Shown here piece after piece: positions 37,963 to 46,369 of a DNA stretch of 64,000 nucleotides. The stretch covers positions 310,001 through 374,000 of the forward strand of contig NZ_CXOP01000001.1 in NCBI RefSeq assembly GCF_001269345.1, in the 5' to 3' direction. Every line of letters starts with the position of its first letter. Position 1 is the first letter of the stretch. The notes beneath the pieces are model-generated. The model was not told where the DNA came from, did no database searches, and saw only the letters and a program-made list of their open reading frames with translations. Both the position numbers and the translations under genes were made by a program. This DNA is from Limnohabitans sp. 2KL-27. GTDB taxonomy: Bacteria; Pseudomonadota; Gammaproteobacteria; Burkholderiales; Burkholderiaceae_C.

Positions 37963-39027
37963 GTGAATCTCGCAAGCTTGCTCGAAACCTGGGGAGACTC
38001 CAATGTACTGGCCATGGCAGGTGCATTGGTGGGCTTCATCTTTGGCCTGGCGGCTCAGCGCACCCGGTTTTGTGCACGGGCAGCCGTGGTGGAGTGTTGC
38101 GAGGGAAAAACAGGTGACCGTTTCAGCGTGTGGTGGCTGGCTTTTGGGGCGGCGCTGGTGGGCGTGCAGGCGCTGGTCTTGCTGGGATGGCTGCAGCCTT
38201 CGACCTCGCGTTACATCGGTTCGCTGGGCAGCATTTCCGGCGCCATTTTGGGTGGGCTGCTGTTCGGAGCCGGCATGATTTTGACGCGCGGCTGCGCCAG
38301 CCGTTTGCTGATTTTGTCGGCCAATGGCAATTTGCGCGCCCTGCTCGCGGGCCTGGTGTTTGCTGTCACGGTGCAAGCCAGCATTGCCGGATGGCTTGCA
38401 CCTGCACGCCAGGCCTTGGCCGGTTGGTGGCCTATCGATGGCGGCCCTGGGCGTGATGTGTTGCAGCTCACAGGCATCGGCCCCACGGGTGGGTTGGTGC
38501 TGGCACTTTTGGCTTTGGGCACCGGGTTTTACTTTTTCTTCAAAACGCACCAGCGCCGCTGGGGCTTGGCGCTCGGGGCCATCGCTGTGGGCCTGAGCAT
38601 TGCACTGGGCTGGGGCCTGACGCAGGCGATTGCCTCCCAGTCGTTTGAAGCGGTGCAGCTTCAGGGGCTGAGCTTCAGCAGCGCATCGGCAGAGATGCTG
38701 ATGCGAGTCTTGTCCAGCGCCACTTCCCCCAAATTGGGTTTTGATGCGGGTTTGCTGCCCGCCACATTTTTGGGGTCTTTGCTGGGCGCTCTGGTTGGTG
38801 GCGACTTCAAGTTCGAGGGCTTCAAGACCGAAAACAAGTTGGGCCATTACCTGATCGGCGCGGTGCTCATGGGTTTTGGCGCGGTGTTGGCGGGCGGCTG
38901 CACGGTAGGCGCGGGCATGACCGGAGGCTCGGTGTTCTCGCTCACAGCCTGGCTGACCCTGATCGCGATCTGGTTGGGCGCAGGTCTGGCCTGGCGCATC
39001 AACCGCAGCATGGGCTGGCCGATCTGA
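37963..39027 (+). CDS. YeeE/YedE-family (TsuA-type) sulfur-compound transporter 1
   Basis: 354 residues, about nine membrane helices. Conserved cysteines sit in the family motifs: QRTRFCARAAVVE, LTRGCASRLLILSANGNLRA and LAGGCTVGAGMTGG, which in TsuA form the thiosulfate path. It probably imports thiosulfate or another sulfur compound. The GTG start at 37963 has GGAGAAATCC upstream. No TusA/TsuB gene is adjacent. It is followed by a paralogue at 39110. Confidence 0.87.
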   Translation: MNLASLLETWGDSNVLAMAGALVGFIFGLAAQRTRFCARAAVVECCEGKTGDRFSVWWLAFGAALVGVQALVLLGWLQPSTSRYIGSLGSISGAILGGLLFGAGMILTRGCASRLLILSANGNLRALLAGLVFAVTVQASIAGWLAPARQALAGWWPIDGGPGRDVLQLTGIGPTGGLVLALLALGTGFYFFFKTHQRRWGLALGAIAVGLSIALGWGLTQAIASQSFEAVQLQGLSFSSASAEMLMRVLSSATSPKLGFDAGLLPATFLGSLLGALVGGDFKFEGFKTENKLGHYLIGAVLMGFGAVLAGGCTVGAGMTGGSVFSLTAWLTLIAIWLGAGLAWRINRSMGWPI

Positions 39028-39031
39028 ACGC

Positions 39032-39073
39032 TTGATCCGCGTCAATTGCGCACTACCGGTTAAGGCGTACATT
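39032..39073 (+). promoter_or_regulatory. Class II FNR-type promoter of the second YeeE/YedE gene
   Basis: TTGATCCGCGTCAA (39032-39045) matches the FNR consensus with one change. TACATT (39068-39073) is a fair -10 box. The spacing puts the FNR site centre at exactly -41.5 if transcription starts at 39080, the class II geometry. This promoter sits only 5 bases after the stop codon of the first transporter gene. Confidence 0.65.
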
Positions 39074-39098
39074 TCATATCAGCAATCACTGATATGAA
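39073..39098. promoter_or_regulatory. Perfect inverted repeat overlapping the start of transcription of the second YeeE/YedE gene
   Basis: TTCATATCAG and CTGATATGAA, 10 bases each, are perfect mirror arms around a 6-base spacer. The element begins in the -10 box and ends 11 bases before the ATG at 39110, so a dimeric repressor bound there would block both RNA polymerase and initiation. The form suits an ArsR-type sulfide sensor such as the SoxR/BigR-like protein at 43136-43465, which is inference. Confidence 0.65.
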
Positions 39099-39109
39099 TG
39101 GAGAGAACC

Positions 39110-40207
39110 ATGTCGATGGCGCAATGGTTGGAAACCTATGGACAAGGCACCGTGCTGGCTGCGGGAGGGGGCCTGCTGGGTTTGTCTTTTGGATTTTTAG
39201 CGCAGCGCTCTCGCTTTTGCCTGCGGGCGGCGGTCATCGAGTTTTGGCACCGCCGGTTTGGCGAAAAGCTTTCGGTGTGGCTGCTGGCTTTTGCCTCGGC
39301 CGTCATTGGCGTGCAGTTGATGGTGTTGATGGGTTGGCTGGACACAGGCAGTGCGCGCCAAATTTCGGCCAAGGGCAGCATCTCGGGGGCTTTGATCGGT
39401 GGCTTGTTGTTTGGCGTGGGCATGGTCATGACGCGGGGTTGCGCCAGCCGTTTGCTGGTGCTGTCGGCCAATGGCAATTTACGCGCCTTGCTATCGGGTC
39501 TGATTTTTGCGGTCACGGCCCAAGCGGCTTTGGGCGGCGCTTTGTCACCGCTGCGCACGCACATCAGCAGTTGGTGGACCGTTGAGGGGGGGGCGCCACG
39601 CGACTTGTTGGCCCTGACGGGCATGAACCACTGGGCGGGTTTGGCCATGGGTGGCGTCTGGTTGGCTGCTGCCTTGTTTTTTGCCCTGCGCAGCCCGCAG
39701 CGCAATGTGTGGATGTGGCTGGGCGGCATTGGCACAGGTTTGTCCGTGGCGGGCGCATGGGGCTTTAGCCAATGGGTGGCCGCTGAGTCTTTTGACCCGG
39801 TGCAGATTCAGGGTCTGACGTTCAGCGGCCCTTCGGCCGAGTGGCTGATGCGGGTGATGCACTGGCCGGCCCCGGCTGTGGGCTTTGACTTTGGCCTGAT
39901 GCCGGGGGTGTTTATCGGTTCCTTGATCGGAGCACTGGTGGGCCGCGACTGGAAGCTGGAGGGTTTTTCAGACGGTTACAGCATGCGCCGCTACATCGGT
40001 GGCGCGATCTTGATGGGCTTTGGCTCCATGCTGGCAGGCGGCTGTGCCGTGGGCGCGGGCGTGACGGGTGGGGCCATTTTTGCGCTGACCGCTTGGCTGA
40101 GTTTGGTGGGCATGTGGACAGGCGCGGGCCTGACGGACCGCTGGCTGGACGGTGGCGCTTCGGCCAAACCGACCAGCCTGCCCGCCGAGGGTTTCAAGCG
40201 GCCATAA
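39110..40207 (+). CDS. YeeE/YedE-family (TsuA-type) sulfur-compound transporter 2
   Basis: 365 residues, nine predicted helices, clearly paralogous to the gene at 37963 with the same motifs: QRSRFCLRAAVIE, MTRGCASRLLVLSANGNLRA and LAGGCAVGAGVTGG. The start at 39110 with GGAGAGAACC upstream is preferred to an ATG at 39098 that falls within the palindrome. Unlike the first copy it has its own FNR-type promoter and operator. The substrate may differ from that of copy 1. Confidence 0.87.
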   Translation: MSMAQWLETYGQGTVLAAGGGLLGLSFGFLAQRSRFCLRAAVIEFWHRRFGEKLSVWLLAFASAVIGVQLMVLMGWLDTGSARQISAKGSISGALIGGLLFGVGMVMTRGCASRLLVLSANGNLRALLSGLIFAVTAQAALGGALSPLRTHISSWWTVEGGAPRDLLALTGMNHWAGLAMGGVWLAAALFFALRSPQRNVWMWLGGIGTGLSVAGAWGFSQWVAAESFDPVQIQGLTFSGPSAEWLMRVMHWPAPAVGFDFGLMPGVFIGSLIGALVGRDWKLEGFSDGYSMRRYIGGAILMGFGSMLAGGCAVGAGVTGGAIFALTAWLSLVGMWTGAGLTDRWLDGGASAKPTSLPAEGFKRP

Positions 40208-40271
40208 GTTGGCGCTTGGGCGCAGAGCAAGCGCCCATCGCACACAGGATGGGCGCTTGTACAAAGCTCGC

Positions 40272-40892
40272 TTATTTACCGCTCAGATATTCCGCCACAG
40301 CGGCCATTTCCAAAGGTGACATTTTGCTGGCAATCGCGTGCATCACAGCGTTGTCGTTGGTGCGCTCACGCTGATTGAACTGTTTGAGCTGAGTTTCGGT
40401 ATAGCCCGAATACTGCCCAGCCAGACGCGGCAATGACGTGGTGCCTTTGGCCTCGGCACCGTGACAGCTGGCGCAGGAGGCCAGGCCGCTGAACTTATTA
40501 CCGTTGTGATAAATGTATTTGCCGACAGCCGCCAAGCCAGCATCTTTGGCAGGCTCTGTAGCCGCTGTTTGCTTTTCAAAGAACTTGCCCAGCGCCACCA
40601 TTTCATCGGGGGTGAGCTTGGCCACCATGTCGGCCATGGCGGTGCTCTTGCGTTTGCCGGATTTGAAGTTCTCGAGTTGCTTGGCGGTGTATTCCCAGTG
40701 CTGGCCCGCTAAGCGCGGGAAGACTTCGCTGGACGATTCGCCCTCGGCACCATGGCACACAAAACAGGAGCCGCCCACGATCTTCTTGGCGCGGGCCTCA
40801 TCGGCCTGGGCCATGGCCGATGGCGACAACCAGGCTGCGCAGAGCAACAAAACGGCAGGGGCCAAACGGCCAAGGGTAAAGCGTGTGTTCAT
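40272..40892 (-). CDS. Dihaem cytochrome c (c4-like)
   Basis: 206 residues with a Sec signal ending SAMAQ and two class I haem domains in tandem, CFVCHGAEG and CASCHGAEA, each followed by a PRLAGQ segment and a distal methionine (DMVAKL, SKMSPLEM). This is the cytochrome c4 layout. GAGGTGGATC precedes the ATG at 40892. A terminator lies between it and the flavocytochrome genes upstream. It probably takes electrons from sulfide or thiosulfate oxidation to an oxidase. Confidence 0.9.
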   Translation of the reverse strand: MNTRFTLGRLAPAVLLLCAAWLSPSAMAQADEARAKKIVGGSCFVCHGAEGESSSEVFPRLAGQHWEYTAKQLENFKSGKRKSTAMADMVAKLTPDEMVALGKFFEKQTAATEPAKDAGLAAVGKYIYHNGNKFSGLASCASCHGAEAKGTTSLPRLAGQYSGYTETQLKQFNQRERTNDNAVMHAIASKMSPLEMAAVAEYLSGK

Positions 40893-40950
40893 GATCCACC
40901 TCGACATCGAACGCATGGGAGAAAAATTTCAGAAAAATTTGCCGTAAAAA

Positions 40951-40979
40951 AACGCCGCGAGTCGGGTGACTGCGGCGTT
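40951..40979 (-). terminator. Terminator after the soxF/fccB gene
   Basis: AACGCCGC and GCGGCGTT (40951-40958, 40972-40979) enclose AGTC-GGGT-GACT, giving a long stem with one bulged base. On the minus strand it is followed by a T run (the A tract at about 40946-40950). It separates the soxEF operon from the cytochrome c4 gene. Confidence 0.8.
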
Positions 40980-40993
40980 TTGGGCAAGCGCCA

Positions 40994-42268
40994 TCAAGCC
41001 AGTGTGTCGGCCCAGATGTTGCGGGCCCAGGCGTGGGCATAGCGGCCTTCGAGCTCGTTGGCTGCGCTCGACACGCCACCCGAGCCGGGAACGGTCAGCA
41101 TGGTCTTCTTCTCGGCGTCGTACTTGTGCACGCTGGCGACGTGGACCACATCTTCCGAGCTGACAAAGCTGTAGCAGGTGTTGTTGTAAATGGGCATGGG
41201 GTTGACTTGTTTGCCCATCAACAAGGCCACCACAGCAGCGGCGCAGGTTTTACCATGCTGGTTGGCCATGTGGCCAGATTTGGGCATACCCGGCGCGATC
41301 TGGATCGAGTCACCCAAAACGTGCACGTTTTTAGCCGCCTTGGATTCAAAGGTGAGGAAGTCCACTTCGCACCAGCGCTTGTTGGCGGTGGCCAGACCAG
41401 CGTTGACGGCGATGTCGCCGGCACGCATATTGGGGATGACGTTGAGCACGTTAGCCTTGATGTCGTCGTTGAACTCGAACTTCAAAGTGTTGGTGACGGC
41501 GTCCACATCGGTCACACGATGCTTACCACGGTACTCAACGATGCCTTTGTAGCGCTCGGCCCAGGCTTTTTTGAACAGCGGACCTTTGGAGGTCACGTCG
41601 TCGTTGGCGTCCAAAATCAGCACCTTGCTCTTGGGCTTGGCTTTGCTGAAGTACTCGGCCACCTGGCAGGCACGCTCGTAGGGGCCGGGAGGGCAGCGGT
41701 AGGGGGCCAGCGGGATGGACATGGCGAAGACGCCGCCGTCCGGCATGGCTTCGAGTTGTTTGCGAAGGGTGAGGGTTTGTGCGCCAGCTTTCCAGGCGTG
41801 CATGACTTTGTCCTTGGCATCCCCCTTGTTCATACCAGGCAAGGTTTCCCACATGAAGTCGATACCAGCAGAGACGATCAGGCGGTCATAGGCCAACTCG
41901 GTACCACCAGCCAGCTTCACGATGCGCTTGTCAGCATCGATGCTGTTAACGCGGTCCTTGACCACCTTCACGCCATGACGCTTGGTCAGGTTGTCATACG
42001 GGGTGGTGATGTCGGCGATGGTCTTGCTGCCACCGATCACCAAGTTGGAGATGGGGCAAGAAATGAAGGCATCGTTGGGCTCGACCAGTGTGACTTGGAT
42101 TTTGTGCTCAGACCACATGCGCAGGTATTTGGCGGCCGTGGCGCCGGAATAGCCCCCACCAATGACCACCACCTTGGGGCCGCTGCCGCCACCCACGGTG
42201 GCACAGCCCGAAACCAGTCCCATGGCACCCAAAGCGGAGCCAGTCTGCAAAAAATGACGACGTTGCAT
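40994..42268 (-). CDS. soxF: Flavocytochrome c sulfide dehydrogenase, flavoprotein subunit
   Basis: 424 residues. The Tat-type signal MQRRHFLQTGSALG is followed by a possible lipobox (LVSGC). The FAD fold VVVIGGGYSGATAAKYL is clear. Cys71 in AFISCPISN is where FccB binds flavin covalently, and the redox pair is C192 (YRCPPGP) with C365 (NNTCYSF). It oxidises sulfide in the periplasm and passes electrons to the cytochrome subunit encoded 11 bases upstream. AAGGAAAACCGCC precedes the ATG. Also named fccB. Confidence 0.93.
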   Translation of the reverse strand: MQRRHFLQTGSALGAMGLVSGCATVGGGSGPKVVVIGGGYSGATAAKYLRMWSEHKIQVTLVEPNDAFISCPISNLVIGGSKTIADITTPYDNLTKRHGVKVVKDRVNSIDADKRIVKLAGGTELAYDRLIVSAGIDFMWETLPGMNKGDAKDKVMHAWKAGAQTLTLRKQLEAMPDGGVFAMSIPLAPYRCPPGPYERACQVAEYFSKAKPKSKVLILDANDDVTSKGPLFKKAWAERYKGIVEYRGKHRVTDVDAVTNTLKFEFNDDIKANVLNVIPNMRAGDIAVNAGLATANKRWCEVDFLTFESKAAKNVHVLGDSIQIAPGMPKSGHMANQHGKTCAAAVVALLMGKQVNPMPIYNNTCYSFVSSEDVVHVASVHKYDAEKKTMLTVPGSGGVSSAANELEGRYAHAWARNIWADTLA

Positions 42269-42279
42269 GGCGGTTTTCC

Positions 42280-42585
42280 TTATTTCTTTTGTGCAGCAAA
42301 GTAGCCTGCGATGGCGACGATTTGCTCGTCAGAATAGCCCTTGGCGAGCTGATGCATGATCGTGGCAGGCTTGCGGCCAGCCTTGAAGTCGAGCATTTTC
42401 TTGACCATGTCATCTTTATTGGCACCGGCCAAAGACTCCATGCCTGGCTGGGCACGGCCATCGGTGCCGTGGCAAGCCGCGCACGATGCGGCCCAGCTGC
42501 GCACATGCAGCGGATCAACCTGGGCTTGTGCCAGGCCAGACATGGCGACCAGGGCGGCCGCTGTCAGAGCGTGTTGAATCTTCAT
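42280..42585 (-). CDS. soxE: Flavocytochrome c sulfide dehydrogenase, monohaem cytochrome subunit
   Basis: 101 residues with a Sec signal ending LAQAQ and one CAACHGTDG haem site. The methionine in HQLAKGYSDEQI's preceding TIMHQ is the likely distal ligand. The domain matches SoxE/FccA-type subunits with one haem. AAGGACATTTCCC precedes the ATG. It accepts electrons from SoxF and delivers them to cytochrome c. Also named fccA. Confidence 0.88.
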   Translation of the reverse strand: MKIQHALTAAALVAMSGLAQAQVDPLHVRSWAASCAACHGTDGRAQPGMESLAGANKDDMVKKMLDFKAGRKPATIMHQLAKGYSDEQIVAIAGYFAAQKK

Positions 42586-42639
42586 GGGAAATGTCCTTGT
42601 AAAAAATCGGTCTAGCGATGACGTCAGTCGTCAGCACAC

Positions 42640-43050
42640 TCAAGGGCGCAGGTACACAAATTTTTCGTTGGCCTGCAGCTTGGCCACTTCGGACACACCC
42701 GAGGGCACCACTTTGGCTTCCATCAGCAGCTTGTCGGCAGAAATTTTGCGCGAGACCAAGGTGTTGTTGCACACACGGAACTCCACGCCTTTGTTGACCA
42801 GATCCGCAACACCGCCAGCAAACGGCTGGTCCATCTGGTTGGTTGCGCCGTTGATCAAAAAGTCAATGCCCAGACCGTGGGTGACCACGACGATTTTGGC
42901 GGTTGGGTCGGCATTCAGGTGGTTGCGGATGTTGCCAATGGCCCGTGAAGCCTGGGGGATGCCTTCGCTCAGGTGGTACACCACCTTGACCTCGGCCCAG
43001 CTCAGGGTGCAGGCCAACAGGCCGGACATCAATAACAGGTGTTTTTTCAT
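42640..43050 (-). CDS. DsrE/DsrF-like periplasmic protein
   Basis: 136 residues with a Sec signal (MKKHLLLMSGLLACTLSWA) and the DsrE-like fold: VVYHLSEG, IVVVTHGLGIDFLI, and the conserved cysteine in VEFRVCNNTLVSR, the position used for sulfur binding in this family. It is probably a periplasmic sulfur carrier acting with SoxEF. The start at 43050 has AAGGAGCAACGA upstream. It is the first gene of the dsrE-soxE-soxF operon, 85 bases after the soxR-type regulator gene. Confidence 0.85.
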   Translation of the reverse strand: MKKHLLLMSGLLACTLSWAEVKVVYHLSEGIPQASRAIGNIRNHLNADPTAKIVVVTHGLGIDFLINGATNQMDQPFAGGVADLVNKGVEFRVCNNTLVSRKISADKLLMEAKVVPSGVSEVAKLQANEKFVYLRP

Positions 43051-43135
43051 TCGTTGCTCCTTAAGTATGGATATTAGCCCGGTCAAGTGGGAAAGCGTGC
43101 CCGTGAAAACCCGGCCTCAAACTGACGTCGATCTT

Positions 43136-43465
43136 TCAATCGCTTTCGCTGGCGATCTGCACGCACACGGCGCGGCACAAGGTGACCACGCGGTCATTGA
43201 TGATGCGGTAGTAAATTTGTACACCTTCGCGGCGCTTGCCCAGCACGCCCGCTTGGTAAAGGGTGTTCAGGTGCTGTGACATGTTGGGCTGGGTGGTGTC
43301 GATCTCGGCCAGCAACTCACCGACGTTCTTTTCGCCATTGCACAGGGCGCTGATGATGCGCAGGCGCATGGGGGCCGACATGACGCGAAAGACCTCGGCG
43401 GCTTTTTCAAAAACCTCTTCCGATTCGGTCAGGACGGCGTCTTCTGGTGGTGCTGTTTTGGCCAT
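43136..43465 (-). CDS. soxR: ArsR-family sulfur-responsive repressor (SoxR/BigR/SqrR type)
   Basis: 109 residues, winged HTH (TTQPNMSQHLNTLYQAGVL) and beta-wing KRREGVQIYYRI. It has C42 in helix 2 (SALCNGE) and C97 and C101 in the last helix (TLCRAVC). The helix-2 plus last-helix cysteine pair is how SqrR, BigR and SoxR regulators sense persulfides through a di- or tetrasulfide bridge. It is upstream of the dsrE-soxEF operon in the same direction and likely represses it. Possible sites include the repeat at 39073-39098. Confidence 0.88.
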   Translation of the reverse strand: MAKTAPPEDAVLTESEEVFEKAAEVFRVMSAPMRLRIISALCNGEKNVGELLAEIDTTQPNMSQHLNTLYQAGVLGKRREGVQIYYRIINDRVVTLCRAVCVQIASESD

Positions 43466-43713
43466 GGTGTCTTTTCTTCGAATGTCTCAAATGCCGCACG
43501 ATTGTCCTTCAAAAGGCCGCGGGGCCAGCCCAGAGCGACAGTGACAGCCGGGGCGGGGAGACCTTGCAGCCATCAAGCTTTGCCATTTTTGCCGATTTTG
43601 GCGCAGTTTCCAACCATTGATTTGTTCTTTGCTTATGCAGAAATACAGATAAGCAGCCAGGCCTGCCCAGGCGGGTATGAAAAGGCCTCGGCGTTCTTGA
43701 ATAAGATGGGCGG

Positions 43714-44649
43714 ATGAACGCACATCACCCACTCCGACGTCGTCTGTTCCTGATCCTTGAAGGCCACAGCCACAAGGACCCCAAAGCGGCCGGGGTGTTT
43801 TCTTGGGTGCTGACCCTGATGGTGTTGTGCAGCGTCATGGCCGTGATCCTGGAGTCGGTGCCCGCCATCGAAGCGCAATATGGACAAAGTTTGGCCATAT
43901 TTGACGCCGCGTCGATTGTGTTTTTCAGTGTGGAATACCTTCTGAGAATCTGGACGGCCGCCGAAAGGAAGCCCTCAACGCATCTCAGCGACCACCGCCG
44001 ACGCCTGCGCTACGTCCTGAGCTTTCATGGCCTGATCGATCTTCTGGCCATCTTGCCTTTTTTCCTTCAGGCCTTGTTGCCAGGCCTGGACCTGCGGTTT
44101 TTGCGCGTTATCCGCGTCCTGCGCATCTTGAAGTTGTCGCACTACTCCTCGGCGCTGGAAGACCTGATGGCCGCCATCTACGCCGAGCGTGCCGCCTTCA
44201 TCTCGGCGCTTTACCTGCTGGCGCTGTCGATCTTGATCACCGCTTGCCTCATGTATTACGCCGAGCACGACTTGCAGCCGGACAAAATGGGCACGATCCC
44301 GGATGCCATGTGGTGGTCCATTGTGACCATCACCACGGTGGGCTACGGCGATGTCACGCCCATCTCGCTTTGGGGCAAAGTGGTCGGGGCGTTCACAGCC
44401 TTGTCGGGGGTGTTCACGGTCGCATTGCTGACTGGCATTGTGGCTTCGGCCTTTGCCTCACGGGTGCGCACGCACGAGCTGGAGTTCGCCACCGAGGTGG
44501 AAGAACTGCTCAAAGACGGCCTGGTGGACAGCCTCGAAAAGCGAACCATTGAGCACCTGCGCCGGGAATTGGGCATCACCGAAGAGCACGCTCAGGCGAT
44601 CGTGCGGCAAATCCTGGAAGAAAAATCACGGATGGGCGCTCGGGACTGA
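43714..44649 (+). CDS. Voltage-gated potassium channel (Kv-like, 6TM)
   Basis: 311 residues: six predicted helices, an S4-like basic segment (LRFLRVIRVLRILKL, arginines every third residue), and the selectivity filter TTVGYGD before the last helix. A C-terminal coiled-coil-like tail (about 255-305) probably drives tetramer assembly. It conducts K+ across the inner membrane. It is divergent from the soxR-type regulator by 248 bases, where nothing else is recognised. Confidence 0.93.
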   Translation: MNAHHPLRRRLFLILEGHSHKDPKAAGVFSWVLTLMVLCSVMAVILESVPAIEAQYGQSLAIFDAASIVFFSVEYLLRIWTAAERKPSTHLSDHRRRLRYVLSFHGLIDLLAILPFFLQALLPGLDLRFLRVIRVLRILKLSHYSSALEDLMAAIYAERAAFISALYLLALSILITACLMYYAEHDLQPDKMGTIPDAMWWSIVTITTVGYGDVTPISLWGKVVGAFTALSGVFTVALLTGIVASAFASRVRTHELEFATEVEELLKDGLVDSLEKRTIEHLRRELGITEEHAQAIVRQILEEKSRMGARD

Positions 44650-44687
44650 AAGACCAAAGCGCCCCAAGACGAGCGCTGCCCAAGTGA

Positions 44688-46322
44688 TCAAGGAGCGGGT
44701 TGGCGCAAAGTCCGGCTGAGCAAAATCACCGGAATCAAACCCACCAGCACCAGCGCCAGCGAGGGCAGCGCGGCCTCGCCCAGGCGCTCGTCGCGTGCGA
44801 GCTGATAGGCCACCACAGCCAACGTGTCGCTGTTGAAGGGACGCAGCACCATGGTGGCGGGCAACTCCTTCATCACGTCCACAAACACCAGCAAGGCGGC
44901 GGCGATGGTGGTGCGTTGCAACAAAGGCGCGTGCACGCGGCGCATCAGGCCCCAGCCGGTCACGCCCAGCATGCGGGCCGAATCGTCCAGACTGCCAGGA
45001 ATACGGGCATAGCCGCTTTGCACCGACTGCAAAGCCACCGCGCAAAAACGCACCAGGTAAGCCCAAACCAAACCCAAAGACGTGGCCGTGATCCAAGCGC
45101 CCGCCGAAGACGCCGGCCACGTCTGTTGAATCCATCCCACGGGTAAAAGCAGACCGACCACCACCACGGCGCCGGGGATGGCATAACCCAAGCCCACCAA
45201 TTGAACGGCCCCTTGGCTGATCCGGTCAGCCCGGGTGCGCACGCCAAAGGCCAGCGCCAACGCCACCCCCACAGCCAGCACCGCCGTGACCGCGCCAAGG
45301 CGCAAGCTGGTCCAGGCCCACTGGCCAAAACGCTCCCAAGGCATCTCGCTGGTCTCGCCCACAAAAGCCCGCAGCATGATGAGCACTGGCAGCACAAAGC
45401 CCAGCAGCACGGGCACGCTGCAGACTGTCCACGCCAAAAAGCGGCGCGTGCCATGCAACTGCAAGGGCTGCGCTTCGGCCGAGCCCTGGCGCGAGCCGCG
45501 ACCCTGGTTGAAGCGCATGCGTTTTTGGGCGCGTTGCTCCAGTTGCAGCAAAACCACCACCACGGCCAGCAGCACCGTGGCCAGTTGGGCCGCAGCGATG
45601 CGGTTGTCCATGGACAGCCAGGCTTTGTAGATGCCCGCCGTGAAGGTCTGGATGCCGAAGTAGCTGGACACACCGAAGTCGGCCAAGGTTTCCATCAGAG
45701 CCAGCGCCACACCCGCCGCCACGGCCGGGCGGGCCAGCGGCAAGGCAATTTCGCGGATGCGGCGGGACAAAGGTGCCCCTAACAGGCGGGCTGCCTCCAT
45801 CAGACCCGAAGCCCGCTCCACCAAAGCGGTACGGGCCAGCAAATACACATAAGGGTAGAGCGACAAGGTGAACACCAGTGCCGCCCCCCAGACGCTGCGC
45901 ACATCGGGCCACAAACGCCCCTGCCAACCCAGCGCCTCGCGCAAAGCCACCTGCAGCGGTCCGCTGAATTGCAAAAAGTCGGTGTAGGCGTAGGCCACCA
46001 CATAGGCCGGCATGGCCAGCGGCAAGAGCAGCAGCCACTCAAAAACGCCGCGCCCCGGAAAATCAAACAGTGTGACCAGCGCCGCCGTGGCCAGGCCCAA
46101 CACCGTCACACCGACCGCCACCATCAGGCACAAGCCCAGCGTGGTCAGCGCGTAATCGGGCAGCACGGTGGCCGCCATCTCGCGCAAGATGCTGGCGCTC
46201 TCGCCGCTCCACTGCAGCCACGAGCCGAGCACAGCCAAAACCGGCAAGGCCAAAGCCAGCGCCAGCAAAGCGAAGAGCAAGGAAGGTAGGCCCGAAAAAC
46301 GGCGGGCCAAGGAGGTCAGCAT
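44688..46322 (-). CDS. ABC transporter permease, ferric/spermidine type (FbpB-like, fused)
   Basis: 544 residues with about twelve membrane helices in two similar halves. Each half carries an EAA loop: MEAARLLGAPLSRRIREIALPL, and DSARMLGVTGWGLMRRVHAPL in the second. This is the fused permease found in FbpB-type ferric iron importers. It is divergent from its ATPase gene at 46370 across a 47-base gap with mirror-image promoters. No binding-protein gene is adjacent. The start codon lies only 9 bases after the -10 box, with no ribosome site. Confidence 0.9.
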   Translation of the reverse strand: MLTSLARRFSGLPSLLFALLALALALPVLAVLGSWLQWSGESASILREMAATVLPDYALTTLGLCLMVAVGVTVLGLATAALVTLFDFPGRGVFEWLLLLPLAMPAYVVAYAYTDFLQFSGPLQVALREALGWQGRLWPDVRSVWGAALVFTLSLYPYVYLLARTALVERASGLMEAARLLGAPLSRRIREIALPLARPAVAAGVALALMETLADFGVSSYFGIQTFTAGIYKAWLSMDNRIAAAQLATVLLAVVVVLLQLEQRAQKRMRFNQGRGSRQGSAEAQPLQLHGTRRFLAWTVCSVPVLLGFVLPVLIMLRAFVGETSEMPWERFGQWAWTSLRLGAVTAVLAVGVALALAFGVRTRADRISQGAVQLVGLGYAIPGAVVVVGLLLPVGWIQQTWPASSAGAWITATSLGLVWAYLVRFCAVALQSVQSGYARIPGSLDDSARMLGVTGWGLMRRVHAPLLQRTTIAAALLVFVDVMKELPATMVLRPFNSDTLAVVAYQLARDERLGEAALPSLALVLVGLIPVILLSRTLRQPAP

Positions 46323-46328
46323 AGTCTT

Positions 46329-46364
46329 GGATTGTAGGAGCGCACAACAACCTGCCTACAATCC
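46329..46364. promoter_or_regulatory. Mirror-image divergent promoters between ABC permease and ATPase genes
   Basis: GGATTGTAGG (46329-46338) and CCTACAATCC (46355-46364) are perfect inverted copies across 16 bases. Each arm contains TACAAT, a good -10 box, reading outward, and TTGTAG, a fair -35 for the opposite promoter at 19-base spacing. Both start codons (46322 and 46370) lie 8-9 bases beyond their -10 boxes with no ribosome site, which predicts leaderless mRNAs in both directions. Confidence 0.6.
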
Positions 46365-46369
46365 CGAGC

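Noticed and set aside
40994..42304. A 423-codon plus-strand frame opposite soxF
   Set aside because: Antisense of a flavoprotein with all its catalytic residues in place; only a shadow.
43502..43717. A 71-codon open frame between the soxR-type gene and the K+ channel gene
   Set aside because: No ribosome site, no family features, and it overlaps the promoter regions of both divergent genes.
43714..44649. The channel as a simple two-helix KcsA-like protein
   Set aside because: Six hydrophobic segments and an S4-like arginine repeat are visible before the pore.
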